A DNA stretch of 64,000 nucleotides, taken from Parietaria judaica (lineage: Eukaryota; Streptophyta; Magnoliopsida; Rosales; Urticaceae). The stretch is from assembly GCA_954871525.1 (NCBI GenBank), contig OX940861.1:8106842-8170841 (forward strand). Direction: 5' to 3'. Made by a program: the position numbers and the translations under genes. The notes beneath the pieces were generated by a model that was given only the letters and a program-made list of their open reading frames with translations, was not told where the DNA came from and did no database searches. Below, in pieces: positions 1 through 11,018 of the stretch (positions are counted from its first letter, which is position 1; every line of letters starts with the position of its first letter).

Positions 1-15
1 AACATTTAGAAAGAG

Positions 16-1804
16 CAAGGTTCAATTTACCGAACTTTCCGATAAATCGGTTACCGTTTTCGACGGATTAATCGATAGCTTACCGATTAATCGACGGAAA
101 ACCTATAATATTGTAGCTTACCGCTTACCGATACTTTTCGATGATTATCGACGGATTATCGATACTTTTCGATACTTTTCGACGAAAAACTTATAAAATA
201 TTTTTATAATATCATACCTCAAATTCAAAACATATGTAGATACGTAAAGTTATACACACACATACAATTCCATCAAAAAGCTCAAATCTAAAAGACTAAT
301 AACATAGTCTAACAAGTCTCAACTATCAAATACATAGTCTAATATAGTAATATCTCAAACTCAAACACATAATAGAAAGAAAGATAATGGATAGAAATAA
401 TACTCAACAGTCAAATCGCAAAAATAGGTACTTTTACCGCAAAAAACAAATTTTTCCTCAAAAAACAAATTAAATTCCACCAAAATCCCACATTATTGTA
501 GGAATAAATATTTTATGAAAGCTGTCAGCAAGAAAAATCAGTAGATTACCGAGAAATCACGAGCAGATAAACTTGAGGACTTTTGCCGCAATTATGATGA
601 AAACCGAACTATTGTCAAATCTGCAAATAAATTACCCCAAAAAATCAGATTCAGATTTCAAAAAATATTTAATAAACGAAAAGACCCAAAAAAATGAGTA
701 CATTACCTAACAAAACATGAAAGATAAACTTCAAACACTTTCGCCGCAATTATGACAAAAACCGAAATACCTTCAAATATGCAAATAAACTACATCAAAA
801 AATCACTTTAATATTTCAAAAAATATTTAATAAAGGAAAACACCCAAAAAAATGAGTAGATTACCTCACAAAACACGAAAGATAAACTTGCAATACTTTT
901 GCCGCAGTAATAAGGAAAACCGAATTATCGTCAAATCTGCAAATAAACTACAACAAAAAATCAGATTAATATTTCAAAAAATATTTGATAAAAGAAAAAC
1001 CCCAAAAAAAAATGAATAGATTACTTCACAAATCACAAAAAGTAAACTTTAAATACTTTTGCCATAATTATTAAGAAATCCGAATTATACGTCAAATCTG
1101 CCTAAAAATTGACCAAGTGCAAAACCAGTATTTCAATAATTTATTATTCAACTATATACATAAAAAAAAATTGATTAAATAGCTATAAAACTTTTAAAAA
1201 AAATGAATTTCTATACTTTTTACATAAAAAAAAACCTAAAAAATATTGTAATCTTGATATATTTAATCTAAATCCAACAAAATAATTACAAATAAAGTCA
1301 TGGAAACAAGTTTTCATCAAGATATATTCATAAAAATGCAAAAAAAAAAAAAAAAAAAACTCAAAATCATAAAAGTGCCAATCTTTATCCATCTTTAAAC
1401 ATAACTCATGAACAACTAACTCTTTGTTTTTGTAACTTATGCAAATCATCTCAAAATCGTGAGAAATCAGTAAATATGAAAGAAAAATTGCAAGAAACAT
1501 GTAGATCTATGATTATAACTCCTAAATATACCCAAAAGTTCGAAATTTTTTGGAGAAATTAGGTGGAAAATGCTTAAAACAAAACTTTGCAAACTTTTGT
1601 CATATAAACGATTATCACCGAAAAGACTCTCATTTTTACACTGCAATTTCCGATAATATATTGGAGAAGGTTTTATCGATAATATCGATTATCGTCGAAA
1701 AGCTTATAAAACGGTAACTATTATAGGCGGTAACTTATCGGTAAACATCGGTAAGACCGATAATCAGCGATAATCGACGATTATCGACGAAAAGTCGAAC
1801 CCTG
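16..1804. mobile_element. Non-autonomous hAT-like element with internal tandem repeats
   Basis: The ends are inverted repeats of about 10 bp: CAAGGTTCAA at the left and, read on the other strand, CAGGGTTCGA at the right. They are flanked by 8-bp direct repeats, agaaagag (8-15) and ataaagag (1805-1812), with one mismatch. An 8-bp duplication and CA-RGG type ends fit the hAT superfamily. The subterminal 150 bp on both sides are full of cgataatcg/cgacgga motifs, as expected for transposase binding regions. No transposase reading frame is present. The centre holds about 3.5 tandem copies of a 160-bp unit, listed separately. A second member of the family lies at 11019-11484. Confidence 0.7.
545..1110. 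repeat. 160-bp tandem repeat, about 3.5 copies
   Basis: The landmark gataaactt...acttttgccgcaattat recurs near 563, 722, 882 and, more diverged, 1040. That gives a period of about 160 bp. Copies also share tcaaatctgcaaataaa and atttcaaaaaatattt blocks. The array lies inside the hAT-like element and does not code for protein. Confidence 0.75.
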
Positions 1805-1905
1805 ATAAAGAGTTTGTAACACAATGTTAATCTTCACATGTTAATAAATCTATAGTGACTGAGTTGAAGATTAAAATAATGTGTTCCTTTAATTCAATTT
1901 TATAA

Positions 1906-3039
1906 GGGAAAATTAAGGCAAAAATACTCAACCTTTGGTCAACCTGCCTTCCCGTGTACACAACCTTTAAAACTGGCTGCAAAAATACCCAACGTGCGTT
2001 GACCGTGACTTTGGCATAAAACCGTTAATTTTTCCGTTAACTTTCGCAATGTGGCCATTAGCGGCAAAAATACCTAAACTTTTTTTTTTGAAAAAAAAAA
2101 TAATTTTTAATTTTTTTAATTTATATATTTTTTCTTTACTTGGTTAGTGATAAATACTTGAATTCCAAATACATAGAATAAGTTAGTCAAAACATCAATT
2201 GACTAAACCTAATCATGAATAAAACAATTACATAGTTAATTTAAGGTTGATAGTCAAACTTTAAACAAAAACTTAATCATATTGTTTTTATTACATTTTA
2301 CTATGTTAATTAGTCCCCAAAATATCTATTAGATATTTTATACGGATTTAAAAAAAAATTAAAAAACCTGGACCCGGACATATCCGGGTTCGGAAAAACA
2401 CGGATCCGGATAAATAAATATTCGGACATGTCCGGATCCGGATATTTATTTAAAAAAAAATTAAAGCCCTTTAATTCTGGGCCGTTGGATGATCAGGATC
2501 AACAGCCCAGATAAAACGGTATTAGGGACTAAACAATAAATAAAACATTTTTAACTAAAAAAAAAAAAATAACCCGGATCCAGACCTGTCCGAGATTTTT
2601 TTTTCGCGGACCCGGACAGGTCTGTATCTGGGCTTTTTTTTAAATATCCTAAAACGGCACCTTTGATCGTAAGACATTTTGGGGACTAAGCTAATATATA
2701 GCATGGCATCTCAAAGCAATATTATATAATAAGTATATATATGTGTGAAACTCTTAGCGCATATATCCTCAAGTTATGATAATATAATATGTATATTTTG
2801 GTCAGAACTTGATAATATAATATGTATATTAAAAAAATTAAAAATTATTTTTTTTCAAAAAAAAAAGTTTGGGTATTTTTGCCGCTAACAGCCACATTGC
2901 AAATGTTAACGGAAAAATTAACGGTTTTATGCCAAAGTCACGGTCAACGCACGTTGGGTATTTTTGTCGCCAGTTTTAAAGGTTGGGTACACGGGAGACA
3001 GGTTGACCAAAGGTTGGGTATTTTTGCCGTAATTTTCCC
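1906..3039. mobile_element. Mutator-type non-autonomous element, family A
   Basis: Long inverted arms begin gggaaaattaaggcaaaa and end with the inverted counterpart ...gccgtaattttccc. The flanks carry a perfect 9-bp duplication, attttataa, at 1897-1905 and 3040-3048. Long terminal inverted repeats with 9-bp duplications are typical of Mutator-like elements. The interior holds GC-rich imperfect palindromes built on ccggatccgg, near 2360-2450 and 2570-2640, and no transposase. Family members lie at 51791-52279 and 60412-61694. Small open frames in the right arm are not genes. Confidence 0.85.
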
Positions 3040-3168
3040 ATTTTATAATCAAAATTCAATCACTAGAAATTTAATTTCCACCGTATAAATCGATTTAAAT
3101 TAAAAGTTAGTAGTTCATCTTTATTAAATAAAAGATTCTTTTTACATTTAGTTCATGTAAATACTTAG

Positions 3169-3883
3169 GTGGCGTTTGGTTAACTGGTTTGGGAAACCAG
3201 TTTTGCAATTTGGTTTGGGAAATCAGTCTGAGAGTTTAGTTTAGTAGTTTGATTTTTGAAACACTGTTTGGTTAGTCTTTTGTTAATCTGTGGTTGAATT
3301 TAAATAAATAAAAAATGCAATAAAACACAATTTATGTTATTAAAAAGAAAGTATGTTTTATTTGAAACTAATATATATTAATATTATGTTTAAAAACTAT
3401 TTCCCATAATACAAAAATTATTCATATTTCATGACTCTAATTACGTGTTTAAATAATGTAATATAAAGTAGTAAATATTCTGTTTCAAGAGTTTATATCA
3501 TTGTAATTAAGTTAGTATTTAAAAATATACATTATTTAAGTATATTTGTTAATATGATAGTAATATCATTAAAATATATAGTTGTATATAAAAATAATTT
3601 TAATAATTTATTATAAGAGATAATTTCATAGTTAATATCTTATTATAAATTATATAATTCTATTATAGAATGATAATATATTATTATGGTTTTATTTTGT
3701 ACGATTGAGTTGAAGACCAAAGACAGTTGTTTTCTGTTTTCCTTCATTAAAATTTCAGTCGTCTGCGAGACCGGTCTAAAAAAACAGAGACAACTGTTAA
3801 CCAAACGTGGTCTGCGAAACTAATATGCACTGTTTGAAACCAAAACCAGAAACTGGTCTCGGAGACCATAACCAAACGCCGCC
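3169..3883. mobile_element. Tourist-like (PIF/Harbinger) MITE
   Basis: The left end reads ggtggcgtttggttaac. The right end, read inverted, is ggcggcgtttggttatgg. Both are flanked by the trinucleotide TTA (3166-3168 and 3884-3886). A TTA duplication with a GG..GTTTGG end is the signature of Tourist/PIF-Harbinger elements. The interior is AT-rich and non-coding. The nearby complete Harbinger element (4885-8949) has a related GTTTGGTTA end, so cross-mobilisation is possible but unproven. Confidence 0.8.
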
Positions 3884-3941
3884 TTAGTTTTTAAGTGATA
3901 TTCACTACTACAAAACTTGGATTAAACGACTTGAATTGCAT

Positions 3942-4135
3942 GTCGTGTAAACGTTTACACGACTGGCAATGCCAGTCGTATAAACCCCTGTCGTAGTAGA
4001 TTACACGACTGGCAAAAAGCCAGTCGTGTAAAGTTTTACACGACAGAAATTTGCCTGTCGTGTAAACGTTTACACGACTGGCATTAATCATGTCGTGTAA
4101 ACGTTTACACGACTGAACTTTGCCTGTCGTGTAAA
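3942..4135. repeat. CACTA left subterminal palindromes
   Basis: Three copies of a 22-bp perfect palindrome centred on GTAAACGTTTAC lie at 3942-3963, 4057-4078 and 4092-4113. Partial copies sit between them, separated by ctggcaatgcc-like spacers. Matching motifs (gtcgtttaaac, gtcgtgtaa) fill 10498-10665 at the other end. Such arrays are the usual transposase binding region of CACTA elements. Confidence 0.75.
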
Positions 4136-4157
4136 GTTGAATTAAGATTAAAAAAAA

Positions 4158-4193
4158 GCGTAGTAGAAGCTCGTAAACGAGCCTCTACTACGC
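4158..4193. repeat. Short near-perfect hairpin
   Basis: Arms 4158-4174 and 4177-4193 pair at 16 of 17 positions around a 2-base gap (gcgtagtag...ctactacgc). It lies just inside the CACTA subterminal repeats. The function is unknown. It could be a remnant of a smaller foldback insertion. Confidence 0.5.
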
Positions 4194-4881
4194 TTTCTCC
4201 GGCGTCATTGAAACTTATAATCCAATTTTTATACCATTAATCTTGTCATAGAAGCTTATTACTCAACTTAAAATTATCGAACATACTTTAGCACATTCAT
4301 TTAAAAGCTACTTTAATTAATTGAGAGAAACAAATTAATTACCCTAACATGTGCCGTAACAGAATTTATAGCTCTAATCCAAATTCACATTTCGAAGCCC
4401 TATTAAAACACATCAAATAGAACATATAAATCGAACTCGTACTTGCAAACAGGCCTAAGAGTATTCACAATTCCATACAATTGAATCACTTAGTAGTATT
4501 ACAATCCAATAGCGCACCTTGAACCTGTTTATTTTCGGAGTTAAACTCCTTACCACAACTCTTCTCCATAGCATAAATCAACCTGAGAGTATTCACAATT
4601 CCAAACAATTCAATCACATTATAGTTGTTTTTGAAAAACAAAATCATATCGGCTATATCACAATATAATTGACTAAACAAAAGTAATCAGACAAACTAAT
4701 TTAACTATAGTAAACAAAACAGAGAAAATGAACATAATGTTATTAATACGAACCTAATATTAATTAAAGCAAAGTCAAAACGTATAAAGACTACGGAACA
4801 AATGTTAACTAGCAAGCAAGAATTGAAATTGGTACCTTCACGAACACCAGGGAGCAAGCGGAAACAGCAGTCAAATCATTT
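4194..4881. other. CACTA interior, no gene recognised
   Basis: This stretch is AT-rich. A segment reading gagtattcacaattcc occurs twice (about 4458 and 4588, same strand), a short dispersed duplication. A 64-codon open frame on the minus strand here matches no family I recognise. The segment may be another captured fragment, but I cannot support that. Confidence 0.3.
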
Positions 4882-5275
4882 TTAGAGGCTGTTTGGTTAG
4901 CGTTTTATAAACTTGTTTTTTATGTTTTGGTTTTAAGTTTTGGTTTGAAAAATTTGTTTAATAAATCATGTTTTCCAAATTTTTGGAATGTTGTTTGGTT
5001 AAGTTTTCTATTCAACATGTTTTTAGAAATAAAAAATAAAAACTATGTTTGGTTAAGGTTTTAGAATTTAGTCTCTTCTTAAAATAATATACTTATATAT
5101 ATATATATAAATTCATTTGTCGAAGAAGTCAATCAAATATATCTAATTTATGATATTGATTATCATATTACTAATGTATTACTAATATATATAGAAAATA
5201 AAATAGTGACAAATTTAAAATTGTAGATATAATTCAAAAGTTCACAAACAAATGCATAAATATAACGGGATGAAT

Positions 5276-6598
5276 TCAAATGTTGCCCCTATGTTGCTCC
5301 CACATTTGTGATGCCGTATCATTTCTAAATTGCTTCCATCTAGCTAGAGCTCCTCTAGAGCATTGCGATGTTGCCTCAACTTGCGGTAATTCTTCTTCTT
5401 GATTTTCGGGCACTTCTGCTCCTGGAATATCTTCCAACGGGATATCCTGACCCCATACTGTAAACAAGGAGTCTTCTCTTCCATGAAGCTTAATCAAATT
5501 ATGCAATACGAAACATGCCATAACTATCCGGCTTTGTTTTTCTAACGAATAACACGACATGTGCTTAAGAATTGGAAAACGAGCTTTAACAACACCAAAA
5601 CATCTTTCTATTACATTACGCAATGACGCATGCTTATAGTTGAATAGTTCTTTGAATCCTCTTGGCTCTCTCCTTCCTCGGTACTCCGATAGATGATATC
5701 GGGTTTTCCGATAAGGTGCCAAAAACCCTGGCTTGTTTCCATATCCTGCGTCCACTACGTAGTAAAAACCATCGGATGGTATCAAGAAATTAGTATTGTC
5801 AGCAAGCATAACCTCTGTCAGTACTCGAGAATCTGCCATTGAACCTTCACATCCGGTATGTACATATGTGAACATCATGTCAAACGTGCATGCTGCCATG
5901 ACATTCATAGTGCACATACCTTTACGGCCTCTGTACATTTTTTGTTTGTCAGTGGGTACAATGCATCCAATATGGGTTCCGTCAATAGCGCCAATGCATT
6001 TCTGTCAAATCATTTAGCGCTTTAGAAAATATTAATAAAGCATCATAAACTTGTAGTTACAAAAGTATGTACTTACTTCAAACCAAGGCCAATATTTTGG
6101 GTTGTGTTCGATCTCGGGAAATGTTATTTCGCATCCGGGATGTCTAATTACTGTTGGTGATAATAGACATATAGCTGCAAGAACATTACTAAAATTTCGA
6201 CTCACAGTCTCTCCAGAAATTTGAAATCTATCTTGAATTTCTCTAACTCGATCGGAATGAGCAAGTACTTTCATGAATATCATGAAAGATGCTTCAGCCG
6301 CCAATCGTCCTTTTGGAAGTGATGGTCTGATTAAGTCAACGATCGCCTTTAATGGTTCACGATGCATACGGAACATATTGAACATGTTAATTGGGGGTCC
6401 ATTAAGCATTTCCAAAACGTACTCGCTGCCGGTTAACATCGATACATGTTGAGGTTGTCGTAATATACATTCAGATTGCCTCACGACCTCGAGCATTACT
6501 TCTTCATTCCTTCTTTGTCGTCGGCGCCGACGATTACGAGCACGAATGTGATCTCTATATAGTTGTTCTTCGGAATCATCTGAATCCATAATCTGCAT
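5276..6598 (-). CDS. PIF/Harbinger DDE transposase
   Basis: There are two exons, 6598-6077 and 6001-5276, with a GT-AG intron that joins in frame to give 415 aa. An alternative first Met lies at 6589. The N-terminal half has a basic stretch (about residues 20-32) and the conserved helical region that precedes the catalytic core in HARBI1/ALP1-like proteins. The core carries Asp181 in AIDGTH, Asp231 in GSMADSRVL and Glu306 in VIERCFGVVKARF, the expected DDE triad. In characterised Harbinger elements this nuclease cuts and inserts at TTA/TAA with help from the Myb-like partner, encoded here upstream on the same strand. No frameshift or stop was seen. Domesticated relatives (HARBI1, ALP1) exist, but the flanking terminal repeats show this one belongs to a transposon. 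Confidence 0.9.
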
Positions 6599-7161
6599 GC
6601 AATTTCAACAAAGAACAAGGCCTATATATTAGCATACATAATGATGTGCAGTATAGTAAGCACGAGATTATAGTAATTGTACACACAAAGACCACTCACT
6701 CACACAGATATGTCGATGGCAGCAAGAGAGAATAAGAAGGAAGATTTTTCTCTAATTATAGAAGCCGATTTTTAAACACTGGAGTTGAAACAAATACAAC
6801 AAAAGCTACATGTATTTAAAGGCCAATAACAAACTAGCTAAAAAGTACTCTATGGATCCTAAATAAATGGTCAAATTACGACTACGATTACTTCCTCTTT
6901 AACCTCTTTGAATAATCTGTGATGAGCAAGTCAAAGGTTACATCTCACAAGATCATGAAATGTTAATACAAATGAAGATAACATATAAAATAGATTCTTA
7001 ACAAATTAAAAAAACTACAAAAGGTAATTCACAGTAAACTTAAATAACTTTCATTAATAAATAGAGATTATCATAAAGTATCAAACATAAAAAAACGACA
7101 AACAACAAACTGTCACAAGTAACAAACAAAGAAAATAAACTAGCATAGGAAAGTCGACTAC

Positions 7162-8152
7162 TTAACCCATGTAAGGGTCATTAGTAAAAGAACGCAGCAC
7201 ACAAGGGACGAGCGCATCATCAGTAAGGGAAAGAAACATCATGCGCTTTTCTCGGCTGTGAGCCAACTTCTCCGCGTAAGCCAAGTACTCCGCCATTCCG
7301 ACATAAGGCTTTACTGATACAAGTCGATCCATAGCTTTATTAAAAACTGAATCTTCCGAAGAACCCGTGTCAGCTGCAACAACCAATCTTTCCTTTCTTT
7401 CATCTCTTTCTCTGTAATAATCTAACACTTGATCGTTAGCTTTGCGGTCTTCTTCAATCTGCAGTTGCGCTGTTTCCTTATATTGTTTTAGCATCTCTTC
7501 GGTGCCGGAAAGTTTTCGCTTTTTCTTGGTTTGGATAACTACTTTTTTAGCTTGCTCAGGCGAGTTATCCTCCTCGGGCGATTCAACATATTCGTCGATC
7601 ACAAAAACAGAAGAGCGAGGTGGAGCAGCAAGCTCAGCGCGAGAGATTGCAGCTGCTTCTAGCGGGCCAATCGCCATTTCTCCAGTGGCGGTTGAAGATC
7701 TAAATATCTCATCTAGCTTTGCAAACCGTGGCAACCCTTTTTTCTTAAACCTCTTCGCATCAGGGTGTTTCTGCATCACACAAAATTATTTTAATACTAC
7801 ACTATTCACTAAGCAACACCATTAGAGCATCAAAAAATATATATACCTCTAAAAATGATTCCCAAACATCATCTTCTGCAGTGACTGTATTGGTGTCGGG
7901 ATCCCATCCAAACCCGGTAGTATTGATCATAGTATGGAACTCTCTCCACGAGCGTCGAAGTCGATTCCATTTCTGCTTCAGCCTATCAAGTTTATATGTA
8001 TTTCCGAACTTACCCAACATTTCAGTCTCTACTTTTGCCCATTGTTTTTTCTCCAATGTGGATCCCCTCAATCCAACTTTACATTCTTCGTGACATAATT
8101 CAATGAAATATCCCTCGGTAGAATCGGGCCATAACGCGCTGTCCTCAGCCAT
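7162..8152 (-). CDS. Harbinger-associated Myb/SANT-like DNA-binding protein
   Basis: There are two exons, 8152-7847 and 7770-7162, with a GT-AG intron giving 304 aa. The ATG at 8152 is the first in frame. An upstream open frame starts only with GTG. Residues about 5-100 form the Myb/SANT-like domain seen in L10-interacting and Harbinger ORF1 proteins: an N-terminal W, then KQWAKVE, KLKQKWNRLRRSWREF-like helices and a GFGWDPDTNTV loop. The middle is acidic and low in complexity. Residues about 175-230 are charged and probably coiled coil. In the family this protein binds the element's subterminal DNA and helps import the transposase. It lies 0.56 kb upstream of the transposase start on the same strand. 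Confidence 0.88.
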
Positions 8153-9222
8153 TGCTAACACATAAAATTTAATTTAAGGGGAAGATATCCACATGTGAAT
8201 CATCTAGTCATATAAATAAGTTTACTGTGTAAATTAGATTAAATTTATGTAATTATATAAACAATTATACTGTATGAATTTGATTAATCTATCAAACCAT
8301 GTAAACACTCTTCATCATTATTATTCATCATCATCCTATAAACATCTTACAACCTTGGCACTTATTCAAACAGATGGTGAGCAACTTAAACAAATAGGCA
8401 ACGACAAAAAATATTGAAGAAACTAGATCAAATAGATTGAATGATTCAAATAAACTAACCCAAAGTGCAATATAATATACAAATACATATAGATAATACC
8501 TCAGAGATGGCTGCACGAGAGATCGTTTATCAGAAAAAAAAAATTGTATTGGGAGTTGTCGATGACAAAATATAGTCGAAGAGATTATTATATAAGTGTG
8601 CAGATGAGATCGTGGTGAAATTGCAGATGAAATCATGGTGAAGAAGGGGAGAAAAAGAAGGAGAGGTGGAGGTGAAGAAAGCATCGGGAGAAAGTGGAGA
8701 AAGTGGAGAGATAAAATAGGAGAGAGGGAAGTGAAAGTGGGAATAGTGAGAGAAAAAAAACAAAAACTGTAACTGGGAAAACACCCTATACGTGTTTTCC
8801 ACATTCCTTTGTAAAATTTTCAAAACAGAAATTAGATTTTATAAATTAATTTTAAAAAACTTAACCAAACTTGAATTATCAGACCAATTTACCCTTTTTT
8901 GAAACCAAAACGTAAAATCAGGTTTTTAAAAAGCTAACCAAACAGGCCCTTAAATTTGACATGAGAGAATGTTAGTCAACCTAAAGCAATTCCGATGCAG
9001 CTAATTTCAAGTTTGGTTCCCTGCCATAAGACCAAGGTCAGTGAAAAGATTAACTTGGAACAAGAAATATGGTATTCTAAACTCGTAAAAATTTGAATAA
9101 GAAAAATACAAGGTGGGTAAAATAAAGAGTTATACAGAAATAAAATTATATATTGAATATTAATGCAATCAATTAACTAACAAAAAGCATATATAGGCCC
9201 AAATAAAAGGAAAATATTTCAA

Positions 9223-9225
<3 letters not shown>

Positions 9226-9277
<52 letters not shown>

Positions 9278-9289
9278 AGAGAGAGAGAG
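9226..9289. repeat. (TA)n(GA)n microsatellite
   Basis: About 50 bp of alternating TA is followed by a short GA run. It lies inside the CACTA element, immediately 3' of the MAPKKK fragment in that fragment's reading direction. Confidence 0.95.
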
Positions 9290-9299
9290 CATTCACACA

Positions 9300-9790
9300 G
9301 TTTTGCGAACATTTCAACAAAAAAATCCTTAGCCTCGGTAGAGAGATGATTTGGAATCTGAGGATGAGAGTTTGTAGTCCCTATATGGAAAAGAGTATAT
9401 CAACAAAGAGAAATGATTTAGTAAGAACTATACAATTATGACAAAAAACATATCAATATTAGTTAAATATACTCCTAGCAATAATGAACTTAATAAACAC
9501 TAACTCTTGGAACTGTTGACACCATGAGGGCTTTCCGGTGGCCATTTCAATCACAGTACAACCGACACTCCAAATATCAGCAGAGAGTTGTCCTATATCA
9601 GTAGTGATTATTCATAACATGTTTTGATAAATTATTATTGCAGCTACCGTTTATTAACAACATCACTAATCAAATTCTTGGAAAATGCCATACAAAAGGT
9701 GATGTTACTTACAAACTATGACCAGTCTGGAGAATTACTTCAAGAGCCATCCATGGACTTGGCTCCATATATATCGTTGCCTATAAACCA
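9300..9790 (-). pseudogene. Captured ANP/NPK1-type MAPKKK kinase-domain fragment
   Basis: Three exon-like pieces on the minus strand match consecutive parts of the kinase domain of ANP/NPK1 MAP kinase kinase kinases. About 9775-9713 encodes the activation-segment end PWMALEVILQTGHSF and stops at a GTAAGT donor. About 9590-9503 encodes [18 protein letters not shown]. About 9390-9303 encodes a [17 protein letters not shown] block. Order, strand and intron positions follow the source gene, so it was copied as genomic DNA, not as cDNA. Upstream of PWM a few codons are missing and the frame is lost. The APE motif reads ALE. The N-lobe, the catalytic loop and the C-terminal part are absent, so no kinase can be made. 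It sits inside the CACTA element. Confidence 0.75.
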
Positions 9791-10036
9791 CAGCCATATC
9801 AATTAAAATTTGGAGAGTCAAGTCGTATAAGTATTTACATCACAAGAGATTTCCCCTTCTCTTCTAAAGGTAGGTTAGCGTTTGTAAAATCCCTTGTCGA
9901 AGAAAGAACATTACGAAAATTATATCAACTCAAACCACCAGGATATATCAGAATTGTCGCCAAAACAAGAGAAGAAATTGAAAACCTAAAGACCGATAGA
10001 GGAAGAACATCAACCAAATCGATGGCGGCGGCTGCG

Positions 10037-10152
10037 GCGGTCGGACAAGCTGTCGCGCTGGGCGGTGTAACCGGCGACTACGGTGGTCGGAGGCGCGGTC
10101 GGACTAGCGGTCGCGCTAGGCGGTGGAACCGGCGACTACGGCGGTCGGAGGG
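10037..10152. repeat. 58-bp GC-rich tandem duplication
   Basis: Two adjacent 58-bp units start at 10037 and 10095. They share gcggtcgga, gtcgcgct and accggcgactacgg blocks. GC content is far above the surroundings. A 64-codon open frame (10022-10216, +) runs through it but resembles no known protein. It may be a captured 5' exon or leader. This is an inference from composition. Confidence 0.6.
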
Positions 10153-10682
10153 GCGGTCACACGGGAGGGAGGAATCACAGAGGAGAGAGAGGATAAAAGG
10201 AGTTCGAGCAAAATGAAACAAGGGACTGAAGAAATACAAGGAAGCGCGGGTTATTCAATTTTGGCGAAATATTTTGGCTAAAATTTACGACATAGTATAG
10301 ACAATAGACAAAATAGATGTCGTGTAATATAAAGCCATGGCATGAAATATTAAAGGCCGCAGCTAGTAAAAACAAATCATATAAAATGACATAATTTATA
10401 CGACAGGAAAAACGTCTGTCGCCTAAACGCACGAAGCCGCGGCTATTCAACTTTATGCCGCGGCATTTTAAAAAAAATTGACTCTATTTAGACGACAAAG
10501 ATTTTTCCTGTCGTGTATACTCTTTTAAACGACATCAATATTTTGCCTGTCGTTTAAACTAAGAAAAAACGACATTATGATTTTGCCTGTCGTTTTAACT
10601 ATGTGTACACGACATGCAATTTTGTCTGTCGTTTAAACGTCGTTTAAACCATGTCGTGTAAGCTATTTTTGTAGTAGTGATT

Positions 10683-11018
10683 GAAGTGCTGCCATGCCAT
10701 GAAGAATGTTGCATACAAGAACAAGAAAGTGAATAGTGAAAAGCTTTGCTCACAGTGAGCAGTAGTGAAACTTTCTAGACAAAAAGGCCTGCAACGTGTC
10801 TCAATACAGTTGGAAGCTTTGTAACAGAAAATGAATATTGCAGCAGAGCAATCACGTGTAAAAACTATGTAGGACTAAAGATAATTAGCACTAATTAATC
10901 TGAGTATTTACATGAACTAATGCTATGACTTAACATGACAATACCAAAAAAAAAAATTGTGAATACTTAATCATGGTCAACTTTTTGCGGTTAACATCGA
11001 ATGCCTTATCCAATAAGC
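10683..11018. other. Intergenic, nothing recognised
   Basis: Low-complexity AT-rich DNA between the CACTA element and the second hAT-like element. No reading frame, RNA gene or repeat could be supported. Confidence 0.4.

Larger units (their letters stand above)
4885..8949 (-). mobile_element. Complete PIF/Harbinger transposon
   Basis: The left end gaggctgtttggttagc and the inverted right end gggcctgtttggttagc form terminal inverted repeats close to the Harbinger consensus. They are flanked by the 3-bp duplication TTA (4882-4884 and 8950-8952). The element encodes both proteins this superfamily needs, a DDE transposase (5276-6598) and a Myb/SANT-like protein (7162-8152). Both are on the minus strand and free of stops once one intron is removed from each. 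All three catalytic residues are present, so it looks autonomous or recently so. It has inserted into the CACTA element at 3903-10679. Confidence 0.9.
3903..10679. mobile_element. CACTA (En/Spm-type) element carrying a kinase fragment and a nested Harbinger element
   Basis: The left end is CACTACTACAAAA and the right end is its exact inverse, TTTTGTAGTAGTG. They are flanked by the 3-bp duplication ATT (3900-3902 and 10680-10682). Ends, duplication size and dense subterminal GTCGTGTAAACG-type repeats at both sides identify a CACTA element. No TNPA or TNPD-like transposase was found, so it appears non-autonomous. It carries an ANP/NPK1-like MAPKKK exon fragment (9300-9790, minus), a GC-rich tandem duplication (10037-10152) and a complete PIF/Harbinger element (4885-8949). 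Removing the Harbinger element leaves about 2.7 kb. Confidence 0.85.

Noticed and set aside
4158..4193. Hairpin as a microRNA precursor
   Set aside because: The stem is only 17 bp, too short for a plant miRNA precursor.
8331..8823. Two overlapping minus-strand open frames of 97-157 codons
   Set aside because: Low-complexity Ser/Phe-rich readings of polypyrimidine DNA in the 5' part of the Harbinger element. No domain was recognised.
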